Source: Roseiarcus sp963829505 (GTDB taxonomy: Bacteria > Pseudomonadota > Alphaproteobacteria > Rhizobiales > Beijerinckiaceae). From it: a stretch of DNA of 64,000 nucleotides. Under the pieces are notes generated by a model, which saw only the letters and a program-made list of their open reading frames with translations, ran no database searches and was not told where the DNA came from. Shown here piece by piece: positions 53,998 to 62,605 of the stretch. The stretch spans positions 1,302,001 to 1,366,000 of the forward strand of contig CAWHIL010000001.1 in the NCBI GenBank assembly GCA_963829505.1, given 5' to 3'. Made by a program: the position numbers and the translations under genes. The stretch's first letter is position 1. Each line of letters begins with the position of its first letter.

Positions 53998-55116
53998 TCA
54001 GACCCTCAGCGGCATCAGCACATAGAGCGCGTTCGCCCCGTCGCGGTCCTGGATCAGCGTCGGCGAGCCCGGATCGGCCATCCGGATGAGCGCCGTGTCG
54101 CCCGCGAGCTGCCCGAGAATGTCGAGCAGGTAGCGGGCGTTGAAGCCGATGTCGAGCGGGGCCGCGTCGTATTCGACCTCGAGCTCGTCGCTCGCCGAGC
54201 CCGAATCGGGATTGTTGACCGAGAGCGTCATCTTGCTGTCGGCGATCGACAGCTTGATCGCCCGGCCGCGCTCCGAGGAGAGCGTCGACACGCGGTCGAC
54301 CGCCCGCTCGAACGGCTCCTTGTCGACGACGAGGCGCTTGTCGTTGGCGCTCGGGATGACGCGCTGATAGTCGGGAAACGTGCCGTCGATGAGCTTGGTC
54401 GTCAGCACCACGTCGCCGAAGGTGAAGCGCGCCTTGGCGGTGGAGATTTCGATGCCGACGTCCTGGGCAGGGTCCTCGAGCAGCTTCAGAACCTCGCTGA
54501 CGGCCTTGCGCGGCGCGATCACGCCCGGCATGCCCTCGGCCCCCTTCGGCGCCGCGGTCTCGACCCGCGCCAGCCGGTGGCCGTCGGTCGCGACCGCCCG
54601 CAGCATCGTCGTCCCGGCGGCGTCGACCGTGTGCAGGTAGATGCCGTTCAGGTAGTAGCGCGTCTCCTCGGTCGAGATGGCGAACTCGCTGTTCTCGATG
54701 AGGCGCTTGAGCTCGACCGCCGGCAACGCGAACCGGTGCGAGAACGTCCCCGAGGTGAGGTCGGGAAAATCGGACGCCGGCAGCGCCTGGAGATAGAAGC
54801 GCGACCGGCCCGAGCGGAGCAGGAGCTGGCCGGTGTCGCCGGCGATCTCGAGGCTCGCCTGGGCGCCGTCGGGGAGCTTGCGGACGATATCGTAGATGAC
54901 GTGGGCCGGGACCGTCGTCGCGCCGGCCTGAACGACGTCGGCCGGAACCTGCTCGGCGGCTTCGAGATCGAGGTCGGTGCTCTTCAGCGCCACTTTGCCG
55001 TCGGCCGCTTCGATCAGCACGTTGGCGAGGATCGGGATGGTGTTGCGCCGCTCCACGATCCGATGAACGTGACCCAGCGCCTTCAAGAGGACGGAACGCT
55101 CGATGGTGACTTTCAT
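53998..55116 (-). CDS. dnaN: DNA polymerase III beta sliding clamp
   Basis: 372-aa clamp with three repeated domains. Start MKVTIERSVLLKALGHVHRI, HRIVERRNTIPILANVLIEA, SGRSRFYLQALPASDFPDL, LLEDPAQDVGIEISTAKARF and the conserved C-terminus LIQDRDGANALYVLMPLRV. Confers processivity on Pol III and recruits repair factors. Neither dnaA nor recF flanks it, unlike the arrangement in many bacteria. Convergent with the HAD-ATPase gene (27-bp gap). Confidence 0.96.
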   Translation of the reverse strand: MKVTIERSVLLKALGHVHRIVERRNTIPILANVLIEAADGKVALKSTDLDLEAAEQVPADVVQAGATTVPAHVIYDIVRKLPDGAQASLEIAGDTGQLLLRSGRSRFYLQALPASDFPDLTSGTFSHRFALPAVELKRLIENSEFAISTEETRYYLNGIYLHTVDAAGTTMLRAVATDGHRLARVETAAPKGAEGMPGVIAPRKAVSEVLKLLEDPAQDVGIEISTAKARFTFGDVVLTTKLIDGTFPDYQRVIPSANDKRLVVDKEPFERAVDRVSTLSSERGRAIKLSIADSKMTLSVNNPDSGSASDELEVEYDAAPLDIGFNARYLLDILGQLAGDTALIRMADPGSPTLIQDRDGANALYVLMPLRV

Positions 55117-55466
55117 CGTGAGGACTTTCAGGAACCGACGCGGGGACGCGCTCAAAAAGGGGTCGCGACTCTGCCAAGGCGCATGCGGCGACGCAAGGGC
55201 GGCGGGATCGATTAAGCCGGCCTTTCCCTTCCGAATGTACGCGGGATGACGGGACGCCCGCCTTTTTCGAAAAGCCCCGGTGCGTTTTCGGCCCGAACGC
55301 CGTCGCGCGACGCGGCTCGCTCCGACAATTTTCACCACGCTTGCAAACAGGCGGAAACCTTTACCGACCCTTAAATCGGCGCCGCTAGCCTCCCGCTCCG
55401 TAAGGCGCAGAGGTCCCAAGGCCTCCAGGTTCCAGGACCTCCCGGGCGCCCGCGAGCAGGATTTCC
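55117..55466. other. 350-bp divergent promoter region between dnaN and the PBP gene
   Basis: No coding frame supported. AT-richer around 55325-55375 (ttttcaccacgcttgcaaac, then tttaccgacccttaaatcgg), the probable promoter zone of the PBP gene. I saw no DnaA-box cluster here. Confidence 0.5.
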
Positions 55467-57725
55467 ATGTTCGGCCGAGGCGGCGGCAAGAACCGGAAGC
55501 GGATCGAGCCCCGTCTCGACTGGTCAGGCGGGCGGGGCGACGACGAACTGCGCGCCGACCCTGCCGACCGTCCTCCGGCCGTCCGCCGCAAGGCGTCGCC
55601 GAAGCCGCGCCGCAGCGGTGGCGCAAAGGCGGTCAAGCGGCGCTCGGCCCTGCGCCAGACCCTGCGCGCGCTCGGCTACTGGGGCGTCGTCGCTTCGATC
55701 TGGACCGTCATCGCGTTTGCCGGCCTCGTCGTCTATCATGTGAGCCGGCTGCCGCCGATCGACCAGCTCGCGGTGCCGAAGCGGCCGCCGAACATCGCCA
55801 TCCTCGCCGACGACGGCACGCTGCTCGTCAACCGCGGCGATTCCGGCGGGCCTGCGGTGAGGCTCGCCGACCTGCCGCCCTATCTGCCGAAGGCCTTCAT
55901 CGCCATCGAGGACCGGCGCTTCTATTCGCATATCGGCGTCGATCCGCTCGGCATGGGGCGCGCCCTCTTTCGCGACATCACCGGCCACGGCGCCGTCGAG
56001 GGCGGCTCGACGCTGACCCAGCAACTCGCCAAGAACCTCTTTCTCACCCAGGAACGGACGCTGTCGCGCAAGATCCAGGAGGCGATCCTGGCGCTGTGGC
56101 TCGAGCGCCGGTATTCGAAGGACCAGATCCTCGAACTCTATCTGAACCGGGTCTATTTCGGCGCCGGCGCCTACGGCGTCGAGGGCGCGTCGCAGCGCTA
56201 TTTCGGCAAGAGCGCGCGCGACGTCAGCCTTTCGGAAGCGGCGCTTCTCGCCGGCCTCATGAAGTCGCCCTCGAAGCTCGCGCCGACCCACAATCCGCAA
56301 GGAGCGGTCGAGCGCGCCGCGCAGGTCATCACCGCCATGGCCGAGCAGGGCCACATCACCGAGGCCCAGGCCAAGATGGCGCTCGCCAATCCCGCCCAGG
56401 TCTGGCGCGACAGGACCGCGGGCTCGATCAACTACGCCGCCGACTACGTCATGGACGCGCTCGACGACACGGTCGGGGCGATCGACGAGGACATCGTGGT
56501 GACGACAACGCTGAGCGCGGCGATGGAATCGGAGGCCGAGCATGCGCTCGCCGACGAACTCGCCGCCAAGGCCGCGAAATATGGCGTGGACGAGGGCGCC
56601 CTCGTCGCGCTCGACCCGACGGGCGGCGTCAAGGCCATGATCGGCGGGCGGAGCTACGCCGAAAGCCAGTTCAACCGCGCCGTCGCCGCCAAGCGCCAGC
56701 CGGGCTCGTCGTTCAAGCCGTTCGTCTACCTCGCGGCGCTCGAAAAGGGGCTGACCCCCGACACCGTGCGCGACGACGCGCCGATCAACGTCAAGGGCTG
56801 GAGCCCGGAGAACTACAGTCGCGAATATTTCGGCCCCGTGACGCTTACCAAAGCGCTGTCGCTCTCGCTCAACACCGTCGCCGTGCGGCTCGGACTCGAA
56901 GTCGGGCCGAAGACGGTCGCCGAGACCGCCCACCGTCTCGGCATCGCTTCCGATCTCGAGCCGAACGCGACGATCTCGCTCGGAACGTCGGTGGTCACGC
57001 CGCTCGAAATGGCGACCGCCTATGCGGCCTTCGCCGACGGCGGCGTCGGTGTCCAGCCGCATGTGATCGCGACCGTGCGCACGGCCGACGGCAAGCTTCT
57101 CTACGCGCGCCGCAACGCCAATTTCGGCCAGGTGATCGACCCGAAATACGTGCCCATGATGAACGCCATGATGCAGGAGACGCTGCTCACCGGCACCGCG
57201 CGCAAGGCCGAACTCCCCGGCTGGCAGGCGGCCGGCAAGACAGGCACGAGCCAGGATTTCCGCGACGCCTGGTTCGTCGGCTACACGAGCTATCTCGTCG
57301 CCGCCGTCTGGCTCGGCAACGACGACGACAGCCCGACGAAGAAAGTGTCGGGCGGCAATCTGCCGGTGGAGATCTGGAGCCGCTTCATGAAAGCCGCGCA
57401 TCAGGGCGTCGCGGTCGCGGCGCTGCCGCTCGGCACCTGGCAGCCCGCTCCGTCGAATCCGCTCGGCGCCCTCTTCGCGCCGCTTGGGTTTGGCGGCGGG
57501 GCGTCCGAGCCGCCGGCGCCGACGCCTGCGCCCGGCGGCCGCGGCGCGCGACCCGCGTCCGTCTCGCCGGAACCGACGCCGCTTCCGCCTGCGCCCCTGC
57601 CGCAGGCGCGCGCTGTCGCGGCCCCCCGCCCCTCCGACGCGCCCGTCCCCCCGGCCTCCATTCCCGACGCCGACCCGGGACGCAAGACGAACGCTTTCCT
57701 GAGCAAGATCTTTGGTCAGCTTTGA
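55467..57725 (+). CDS. Class A penicillin-binding protein (PBP1A type)
   Basis: 752-aa bifunctional peptidoglycan synthase. A basic cytoplasmic tail of about 70 residues, one transmembrane helix (LGYWGVVASIWTVIAFAGLV), then GT51 glycosyltransferase (IAIEDRRFYSHIGVDPLGMG, EGGSTLTQQLAKNLF, LELYLNRVYFGAGAYGVEGA) and transpeptidase: SxxK in KRQPGSSFKPFVYLA, SLN in SLSLNTVAVRLG, KTG in AAGKTGTSQDFRDAWF. The final 100 residues are Pro/Ala-rich and disordered. Divergent from dnaN. Confidence 0.93.
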   Translation: MFGRGGGKNRKRIEPRLDWSGGRGDDELRADPADRPPAVRRKASPKPRRSGGAKAVKRRSALRQTLRALGYWGVVASIWTVIAFAGLVVYHVSRLPPIDQLAVPKRPPNIAILADDGTLLVNRGDSGGPAVRLADLPPYLPKAFIAIEDRRFYSHIGVDPLGMGRALFRDITGHGAVEGGSTLTQQLAKNLFLTQERTLSRKIQEAILALWLERRYSKDQILELYLNRVYFGAGAYGVEGASQRYFGKSARDVSLSEAALLAGLMKSPSKLAPTHNPQGAVERAAQVITAMAEQGHITEAQAKMALANPAQVWRDRTAGSINYAADYVMDALDDTVGAIDEDIVVTTTLSAAMESEAEHALADELAAKAAKYGVDEGALVALDPTGGVKAMIGGRSYAESQFNRAVAAKRQPGSSFKPFVYLAALEKGLTPDTVRDDAPINVKGWSPENYSREYFGPVTLTKALSLSLNTVAVRLGLEVGPKTVAETAHRLGIASDLEPNATISLGTSVVTPLEMATAYAAFADGGVGVQPHVIATVRTADGKLLYARRNANFGQVIDPKYVPMMNAMMQETLLTGTARKAELPGWQAAGKTGTSQDFRDAWFVGYTSYLVAAVWLGNDDDSPTKKVSGGNLPVEIWSRFMKAAHQGVAVAALPLGTWQPAPSNPLGALFAPLGFGGGASEPPAPTPAPGGRGARPASVSPEPTPLPPAPLPQARAVAAPRPSDAPVPPASIPDADPGRKTNAFLSKIFGQL

Positions 57726-57769
57726 GAGCGCGCGGCGAGAATCGCCAAGGAGGGGCGCATCCGAACCCC

Positions 57770-57876
57770 GACCTCGTCCAGAGGAGCCTGCGAAGCAGGC
57801 GTCTCGAAGGACGCTCCAGATTGCGCCGGTCCTTCGAGACGCGTCGCCGAGCAGCGCCGCTCCTCAGGACGAGGTC
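57770..57876. repeat. Mosaic palindromic repeat (CCTCGTCC...GGACGAGG)
   Basis: GACCTCGTCC...GTCTCGAAGGAC (57770-57813) and GTCCTTCGAGAC...GGACGAGGTC (57829-57876) are inverted copies with inner hairpins (GCCTGCGAAGCAGGC). Typical Rhizobiales intergenic mosaic element, after the PBP gene. Confidence 0.82.
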
Positions 57877-57960
57877 GCCGGTGGGGCGATTGGCGGTTGG
57901 CGGCGGTTTTCCGCTGCGGCAAACAATGGTAAACATTGATTCCGGTGGGGAACGACGGCG

Positions 57961-58500
57961 ATGGCGCTCATGACGGTGGACGAATTCCTCGGCTGGTCGA
58001 AGGGCCGCGAAGGGCGATGGGAGCTCGAGGACGGCGAGATCGTCGAGAAGACGCCGAAGCGCCCGGCCCACGGCGAGACGATGACCCAGACCGTCTCGGC
58101 GCTCCGCGGCTCGATCCGCCGGACGGGCCTTCCGTGCCATGTCCTTCCCGACGGCGCGCTCGTGCGCATCACCCCCGACACCGCTTTCGAGCCGGACATT
58201 CTCGTCTATTGCGGCCCGCGCTCGCCGGTCGACGCGGTCGAGATCCCCGATCCGACGATCGTGATCGAGGTCCTGTCGGTCAGCACCGCCGGGCGCGACA
58301 ACGGCGTGAAGCTGTCAGGCTATCTCTCGCTGCCGAGCGTGACGCATTATCTGATCCTCGATCCCGAGCGCCGCGCGGCGATCCACCATCGGCGCGGCGC
58401 GGCCGGCGCGATCGAGACGGCTGAGGCGACCGAGGGGCCGCTGCGCCTCGACCCGCCGGGCCTCGCCTTCTTCGTCGAGGAATTGTTCGCGCCGCGCTAG
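57961..58500 (+). CDS. Uma2-family (DUF820) endonuclease-like protein
   Basis: 179 aa, restriction-endonuclease-like fold. MALMTVDEFLGWSKGREGRW, GRWELEDGEIVEKTPKRPAH, then AFEPDILVYCGPRSPVDAVE with the PD motif, IVIEVLSVSTAGRDNGVKLS supplying the ExL part, and YLSLPSVTHYLILDPERRAA. Uma2 proteins form large families in some bacteria; function is unproven. A second, diverged copy follows 46 bp downstream. Confidence 0.85.
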   Translation: MALMTVDEFLGWSKGREGRWELEDGEIVEKTPKRPAHGETMTQTVSALRGSIRRTGLPCHVLPDGALVRITPDTAFEPDILVYCGPRSPVDAVEIPDPTIVIEVLSVSTAGRDNGVKLSGYLSLPSVTHYLILDPERRAAIHHRRGAAGAIETAEATEGPLRLDPPGLAFFVEELFAPR

Positions 58501-58546
58501 GGCGACACAAGCGACCCGGGCGCGCGGGCGTGATAGGCTGGAGCGC

Positions 58547-59101
58547 ATGTCGTCCACTGCCGAAAAGCTGATGAATGTCGACGAGTTCCTCGGCTGGGCC
58601 GAGGGGCGCGACGGACGCTGGGAATTGCTGGACGGTCGTCCGCTCGCCATGGCGCCGGAGCGGTTGGCCCACGCCGGCGTCAAGTTTGCGACCGCGGCCG
58701 CGCTGCGGGATGCAATCCGACGCTCCGGCGCGCCATGTTACGCCGTACCCGACGGCATGACGGTGCGCGTGTCGGCGCGCGACGCCTTCGAGCCCGACGC
58801 GCTCGTCTATTGCGGGGGCCGGCTGCCGCCGGACACGATCGAGGTCGCCGCGCCGGTCATCGTGGTCGAGGTGTTGTCGGAATCGACGGCTTCGCGCGAC
58901 CATGGGGTGAAGCTCGCCGGATATTTCTCGCTGTCGAGCGTCATGCACTATCTCATTCTCGATCCCGAGCGCCGGACCATGATCCACCATCGGCGCGGAC
59001 AGGGAGACGTGATCGAGACCCGCATCCTCAGCGCCGGGCCGCTGAGCCTCGATCCTCCCGGCCTTGCGCTTTCGGTCGAGGAGCTGTTCGTCCCGGAGTG
59101 A
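58547..59101 (+). CDS. Uma2-family (DUF820) endonuclease-like protein, second copy
   Basis: 184 aa and clearly paralogous to the preceding gene (same MNVDEFLGWAEGRDGRWELL opening, DAFEPDALVYCGGRLPPDTI, VIVVEVLSESTASRDHGVKL, YLILDPERRTMIHHRRGQGD). The putative catalytic Asp, Glu and Lys positions are kept. Tandem duplication with substantial divergence, in the same orientation and probably the same transcript. Confidence 0.85.
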   Translation: MSSTAEKLMNVDEFLGWAEGRDGRWELLDGRPLAMAPERLAHAGVKFATAAALRDAIRRSGAPCYAVPDGMTVRVSARDAFEPDALVYCGGRLPPDTIEVAAPVIVVEVLSESTASRDHGVKLAGYFSLSSVMHYLILDPERRTMIHHRRGQGDVIETRILSAGPLSLDPPGLALSVEELFVPE

Positions 59102-59128
59102 GAGGGCGGACGGGGTAGGGAGGATCGC

Positions 59129-59509
59129 ATGCAGCACTTTCAGACGCCCGACATGAAGGGGCTCGGCCTGCCGTTCAGCGCCGCCGTCAGGGTCGGCGAC
59201 CTGCTTTACCTCTCGGGCGCGCTCGGCAATCTGCCGGGCTCGCTTCGGCTCATCGAGGGCGGCACGGCGGCGGAAGCGCGGCAGACGATGGAGAACATCG
59301 GCGCGGTCCTCCGTTTCTGCGGGCTCGAATTCACCGACGTCGTCAAATGCACCGCGATGCTCGCCGACATGGCCGAGTGGTCCGAGTTCAACAAAGTCTA
59401 TATCGGCTACTTCCCGCCGGACCGGCTGCCGGCGCGCTCGGCCTTCGGCTGCAACGGGCTTGCGCTCGGCGCCCGGGTCGAACTCGAATGCATCGCCCGT
59501 TTTCCGTGA
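59129..59509 (+). CDS. RidA-family (YjgF/YER057c/UK114) protein
   Basis: 126-aa member of the enamine/imine deaminase family. MQHFQTPDMKGLGLPFSAAV, VGDLLYLSGALGNLPG, TMENIGAVLRFCGLEFTDVV, CTAMLADMAEWSEFNKVYIG, and the conserved Arg in RLPARSAFGCNGLALGARVE with Glu in ELECIARFP. The Arg/Glu pair needed for deaminase activity is present. Follows the Uma2 pair by 28 bp. It could detoxify 2-aminoacrylate or belong to a related subgroup. Confidence 0.87.
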   Translation: MQHFQTPDMKGLGLPFSAAVRVGDLLYLSGALGNLPGSLRLIEGGTAAEARQTMENIGAVLRFCGLEFTDVVKCTAMLADMAEWSEFNKVYIGYFPPDRLPARSAFGCNGLALGARVELECIARFP

Positions 59510-59641
59510 GCAAAGCCGCTTTGTGTCCAATAGCCTGGACAGTTGAGATCGATCGCGTTTTGTCGTCTCATGCCCCTTGGCGGGCGAATTATCGCGCGCG
59601 GGGCAGGGCCGCTGGCGCGGAGCCAGGGATCGAGGGGCGTC

Positions 59642-59998
59642 ATGACGTTTCAGGAATCCGTCCAAACCTGTTTGGTCAGGAACTACGCCAACTTTCAGGG
59701 CCGGGCGGCGCGGCCGGAATTCTGGTGGTTCATGCTGGCGATTGTGCTGGCAAGCCTGATTGCGGGCTTCCTTGACGGCTTTATCTTCGGCGGACGGGAG
59801 ATCCTCGAAGCCATCGTCGCGCTCGGGACCGTCGTTCCTTCGCTCGCCGTCGGGGCGCGCCGGCTGCATGACATCGATCGGTCCGGCTGGTGGCAGTTGC
59901 TCAGCATCCTGCTCATCGGCACGCTTGTGCTGATCTACTTCTGGGTCCAGCCGGGGACGCAAGGGCCGAACCGCTTCGGCGAGCCGCCCGCGGCGTAA
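59642..59998 (+). CDS. DUF805 membrane protein
   Basis: 118-aa inner-membrane protein. ATG 59642 (MTFQESVQTCLVRNYANFQG) chosen by family match. Signature RAARPEFWWFMLAIVLASLI, a second helix, VPSLAVGARRLHDIDRSGWW (the conserved RRLHDxxxSGWW), third helix LLSILLIGTLVLIYFWVQPG and tail TQGPNRFGEPP. Three or four helices. Function unknown. Confidence 0.9.
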   Translation: MTFQESVQTCLVRNYANFQGRAARPEFWWFMLAIVLASLIAGFLDGFIFGGREILEAIVALGTVVPSLAVGARRLHDIDRSGWWQLLSILLIGTLVLIYFWVQPGTQGPNRFGEPPAA

Positions 59999-60017
59999 GC
60001 CTCGCCGACCAGGCCTT

Positions 60018-60059
60018 CGTCATGGCGCCTCGGATCGTTGTCCGAAAAGCGCCATGACG
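60018..60059. terminator. Bidirectional stem between DUF805 and PadR genes
   Basis: CGTCATGGCGC (60018-60028) and GCGCCATGACG (60049-60059), a perfect 11-bp stem with an inner TCGGA/TCCGA pairing, between convergent stop codons at 59998 and 60083. No U-tract, so termination efficiency is uncertain. Confidence 0.6.
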
Positions 60060-60082
60060 TTTGGCGTCGCCTCGACGCGGCT

Positions 60083-60649
60083 TCAGATCTTCTCGATCCG
60101 CTTCGCCGCCTCGTCGAGGACGTCGGCGATGGCCTGGATCTGCTCGGGGCTGGCTGAGCGCCCGCGCAGGCGAAGGCGGGTCGCGGCGCGCAGGTTCATC
60201 ATGGCGCGGACGACCGAGCCCATGCCGCCGCGCCCCAACGCCTCCTCGCGGTCGCTGAAGCGGCCGAAGATCGCGTCGATCTGGGGCTTCGCGTCGGCAA
60301 GCTGCTTCTCGCCCTCGGGCGTGACGGCGTAGAGCTTGCGCCCCTGGTCGTCCTGGCTCGCGGTCGCGTAGCCCATCTCCTCGAGCATGGTCAGCGTCGG
60401 ATAGACGACGCCGGGGCTCGGCGAATAATCGCCCCCGACCCGCTCGGAGAGTTCCTTGATGACCTCGTAGCCGTGGCGCGGCTTCTCGGCGATCAGCGCC
60501 AGGATCACGAGCTTGAGTTCGCCCTGATCGAACATGCGCCCCTCGCGCGGGCCGAACCCGCCGCCCCTGGCGCGCCAGCCCCAGGGCCCGTGTCCGTGCG
60601 GGCCGTGGCGGCCATGCCGGACGTAATCCTCGAAATGACGATGGAACAC
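60083..60649 (-). CDS. PadR-family transcriptional regulator with His/Gly-rich N-terminus
   Basis: 188-aa regulator. The N-terminal 38 residues are His-, Gly- and Arg-rich (FEDYVRHGRHGPHGHGPWGW), a metal-binding-like or disordered tail seen in many PadR proteins. Winged helix: GELKLVILALIAEKPRHGYE, LSERVGGDYSPSPGVVYPTL, MLEEMGYATASQDDQGRKLY. The C-terminal dimerisation helices end DVLDEAAKRIEKI. Upstream lie palindromes of ATATCT type, probable autoregulatory sites. Confidence 0.88.
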   Translation of the reverse strand: MFHRHFEDYVRHGRHGPHGHGPWGWRARGGGFGPREGRMFDQGELKLVILALIAEKPRHGYEVIKELSERVGGDYSPSPGVVYPTLTMLEEMGYATASQDDQGRKLYAVTPEGEKQLADAKPQIDAIFGRFSDREEALGRGGMGSVVRAMMNLRAATRLRLRGRSASPEQIQAIADVLDEAAKRIEKI

Positions 60650-60673
60650 TTGCTTTCTCCCTGTCGTTTTAGA

Positions 60674-60711
60674 ACATATCTGAGATATGTCTCAGAGAAG
60701 ATATATCTCAG
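60674..60711. promoter_or_regulatory. PadR operator region
   Basis: ACATATCTGAGATATGT (60674-60690) is a perfect 8-1-8 palindrome, and CTGAGATAT (60680-60688) pairs with ATATCTCAG (60703-60711). ATAT-centred dyads like these are typical PadR sites. The element lies 25-62 bp upstream of the PadR start. Confidence 0.75.
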
Positions 60712-60712
60712 A

Positions 60713-61041
60713 CGGCGGGCTGCAAGGGGGCTCTTTCTGTTTCTTGAAGGGGCGCGGGCGCGCGGCGAACTGAAACGTCCGCCCGGCGCGGCTCGGCGAC
60801 GGGCGATCAGGGGCGAGCGCGGAGAACCAAGCCGCCGCCATCATTCCGGTATAACGAAAAATCCTTGCTACAATTCTGTTTTTCAGATATGTTGATCTTC
60901 ATGGGCGTTTCAGGAGCGCGTCCTGTCCGACGGGCGCGGCGCCCTTGTCGAGCGGCGGCTATAAAGGGGAAGACCGAAAGCGATTGCGAGGCATGGCGAA
61001 GATTTCCCCTCCCGATCGTCCGCAAGTCATTGATAACAAAC
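60713..61041. other. Gene-free stretch between the PadR operator and the split TTC array
   Basis: Roughly 330 bp without a convincing gene; short frames lack ribosome sites. A weak sigma-70-like pair, TTGCTA (60865-60870) and TATGTT (60888-60893) with 17-bp spacing, reads rightward. Otherwise nothing supported. Confidence 0.35.
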
Positions 61042-61050
61042 GAATCGGGG

Positions 61051-61058
61051 AAGGAAAA
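61051..61058. repeat. Left 8-bp target-site duplication of the IS element
   Basis: AAGGAAAA directly before the left inverted repeat; the identical octamer directly follows the right inverted repeat at 63341-63348. Eight bp is the known duplication length for IS1595-family elements. Confidence 0.85.
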
Positions 61059-61125
61059 GGCGATTATCTAGTTGACAAACGCGGCGCTAGGGGTATGATC
61101 CGACAAAGACCCGAGAGGCGCGGAC

Positions 61126-61338
61126 ATGGCAAACTCGATCTGTAGCAATTGCAAGGCCAGCAATTTTGAATTGGTTGACGCCCGCATCAGAGGTGCGGCC
61201 TTCAAATCGTTTTTCGTTCAGTGCGCCTCTTGCGGAACCGTCGTGGCGAATGTTGAGGCGGAGAACTCGAGTCAGAACTTCTCGGGGATAAAGCGGGACC
61301 TCGCTTATCTAAAGACGCGAATTGATCGATTGAGTTAA
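61126..61338 (+). CDS. Small zinc-ribbon protein (IS cargo)
   Basis: 70 aa with two CxxC pairs (SICSNCKA and VQCASCGT) forming a zinc ribbon, followed by a short helix (GIKRDLAYLKTRIDRLS). It lies between the left inverted repeat and the transposase, same orientation, 53 bp before it. Perhaps a DNA-binding accessory or regulator of the element. No closer assignment possible. Confidence 0.65.
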   Translation: MANSICSNCKASNFELVDARIRGAAFKSFFVQCASCGTVVANVEAENSSQNFSGIKRDLAYLKTRIDRLS

Positions 61339-61391
61339 GGCACGTTTCCCCAAGAGGAAAACGAGACAGAAATTCTTCAGAGTAGTGAGCC

Positions 61392-62336
61392 ATGTCTTCC
61401 TCCGACCTACAAGCTAAAGCCTTCACCGACAATAACATCGCACGAGAAGCGATGGAAGAATTGATGTGGCCGAATGGCCCTGTCTGCCCGCATTGCGGCT
61501 GCATGGAGAAGATCGGCCGCGTTGAGGGCAAGACGGCGCGCCCCGGCCTCTATTATTGCGGCGATTGCAAGAAGCAGTTCACCGTGACGGTTGGCACGAT
61601 CTTCGAGCGTTCCAAGGTTCCCCTATCCAAGTGGTGGATGGCGGTTCATTTGATGGCGTCCAGCAAGAAGGGCGTCTCCGCTCATCAGCTTCACCGTATG
61701 CTCGGCGTCGCCTATCAGACCGCTTGGTTTATGGAGCATCGCATCCGCGAGGCGATGCGCGACGGGGTACTTTCCCCTTTGGGCGGAACGGGCCAGACCG
61801 TCGAGATTGACGAGACCTATATCGGCCGCAAGGAAGGCGTCGAGACGAAGCGCGCTGCGTGGCACAAGAACGCCGTCCTGACGCTTGTGGAGCGCGACGG
61901 ACGCGCGCGCTCGTTTCATATCGACAACGCGACGAAAGAGAACATCGTCCCGATCATCCGCGAGAACCTGGACCGCGAAACGCACGTCATGACGGACGAG
62001 GCCAACCGCTACCAGCACATCGGCAAGGAATTTGCCGCGCATGACGTGGTGGATCATCACCGCAAGGAATACGGCTACACGGACCGCAAGACCGGCACGA
62101 AGGTGAACACGAACACCGTCGAAGGCTACTATTCGATTTTCAAGCGCGGAATGAAAGGCGTCTACCAGCATTGCGGCGAAAAGCACCTTCACCGCTATCT
62201 GGCCGAATTTGACTTCCGCTATTCGAACCGCGTCGCGCTTGGCGTCAATGACAAGGCGCGTGCAGGGAAGATCGTTGCGGGCGCAAAGGGCAAGCGCCTC
62301 ATGTATCGAAGACCTGAAGGCGCGTCGCTCACCTAA
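61392..62336 (+). CDS. IS1595-family (ISXO2-like) transposase
   Basis: 314-aa transposase. N-terminal zinc ribbon CPHCGC...YYCGDCKKQF (about residues 35-65), a DNA-binding helix region with VSAHQLHRMLGVAYQTAWFM, then the ISXO2 catalytic domain: EIDETYIGRKEG (first Asp), VMTDEANRYQHIGKEF (second Asp), and VNTNTVEGYYSIFKRGMKGV with the Asn/Glu third position. The full-length frame appears functional. Stop at 62336. Confidence 0.95.
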   Translation: MSSSDLQAKAFTDNNIAREAMEELMWPNGPVCPHCGCMEKIGRVEGKTARPGLYYCGDCKKQFTVTVGTIFERSKVPLSKWWMAVHLMASSKKGVSAHQLHRMLGVAYQTAWFMEHRIREAMRDGVLSPLGGTGQTVEIDETYIGRKEGVETKRAAWHKNAVLTLVERDGRARSFHIDNATKENIVPIIRENLDRETHVMTDEANRYQHIGKEFAAHDVVDHHRKEYGYTDRKTGTKVNTNTVEGYYSIFKRGMKGVYQHCGEKHLHRYLAEFDFRYSNRVALGVNDKARAGKIVAGAKGKRLMYRRPEGASLT

Positions 62337-62605
62337 TCGACGGAAGTGGATGGATGGCTAGGCGCGTGGCGTTCCGCCTCGCGTCTTCGCCGCTGCGCCC
62401 TCCCTTTGGGGGTCTCAACTCTTGGCGCCGTTTTGTGTTGCTCTGGCCTCATCAGCAAGAGCGCTCTCATCGTTTGGCGCTCTTTTTCAGAAACGTCGAT
62501 CAGGGTCCCGTCATCTGCCATACGCGTGTTTTGCCATTTATGCCGCAACCATTCAAGCGCAAGCCAAATCAGAAGGTACAGATTGCTCCGTCCGCCGTCT
62601 TGCAC
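62333..62605 (-). CDS. Short opposite-strand frame in the IS (hypothetical)
   Basis: 90 aa, or 62 aa from the internal MADDGTLIDVSEKERQTMRA. The C-terminal part is charged and basic (KGRAQRRRREAERHAPSHPS). It is convergent with the transposase and overlaps its last codon, and its 5' part overlaps the start of the HEPN-like gene. The composition from the internal Met looks protein-like, but no family was recognised. Confidence 0.35.
   Translation of the reverse strand: MQDGGRSNLYLLIWLALEWLRHKWQNTRMADDGTLIDVSEKERQTMRALLLMRPEQHKTAPRVETPKGRAQRRRREAERHAPSHPSTSVD

Noticed and set aside
55117..55466. Possible replication origin next to dnaN
   Set aside because: No DnaA-box cluster or AT-rich unwinding region was visible, and dnaA is not adjacent.
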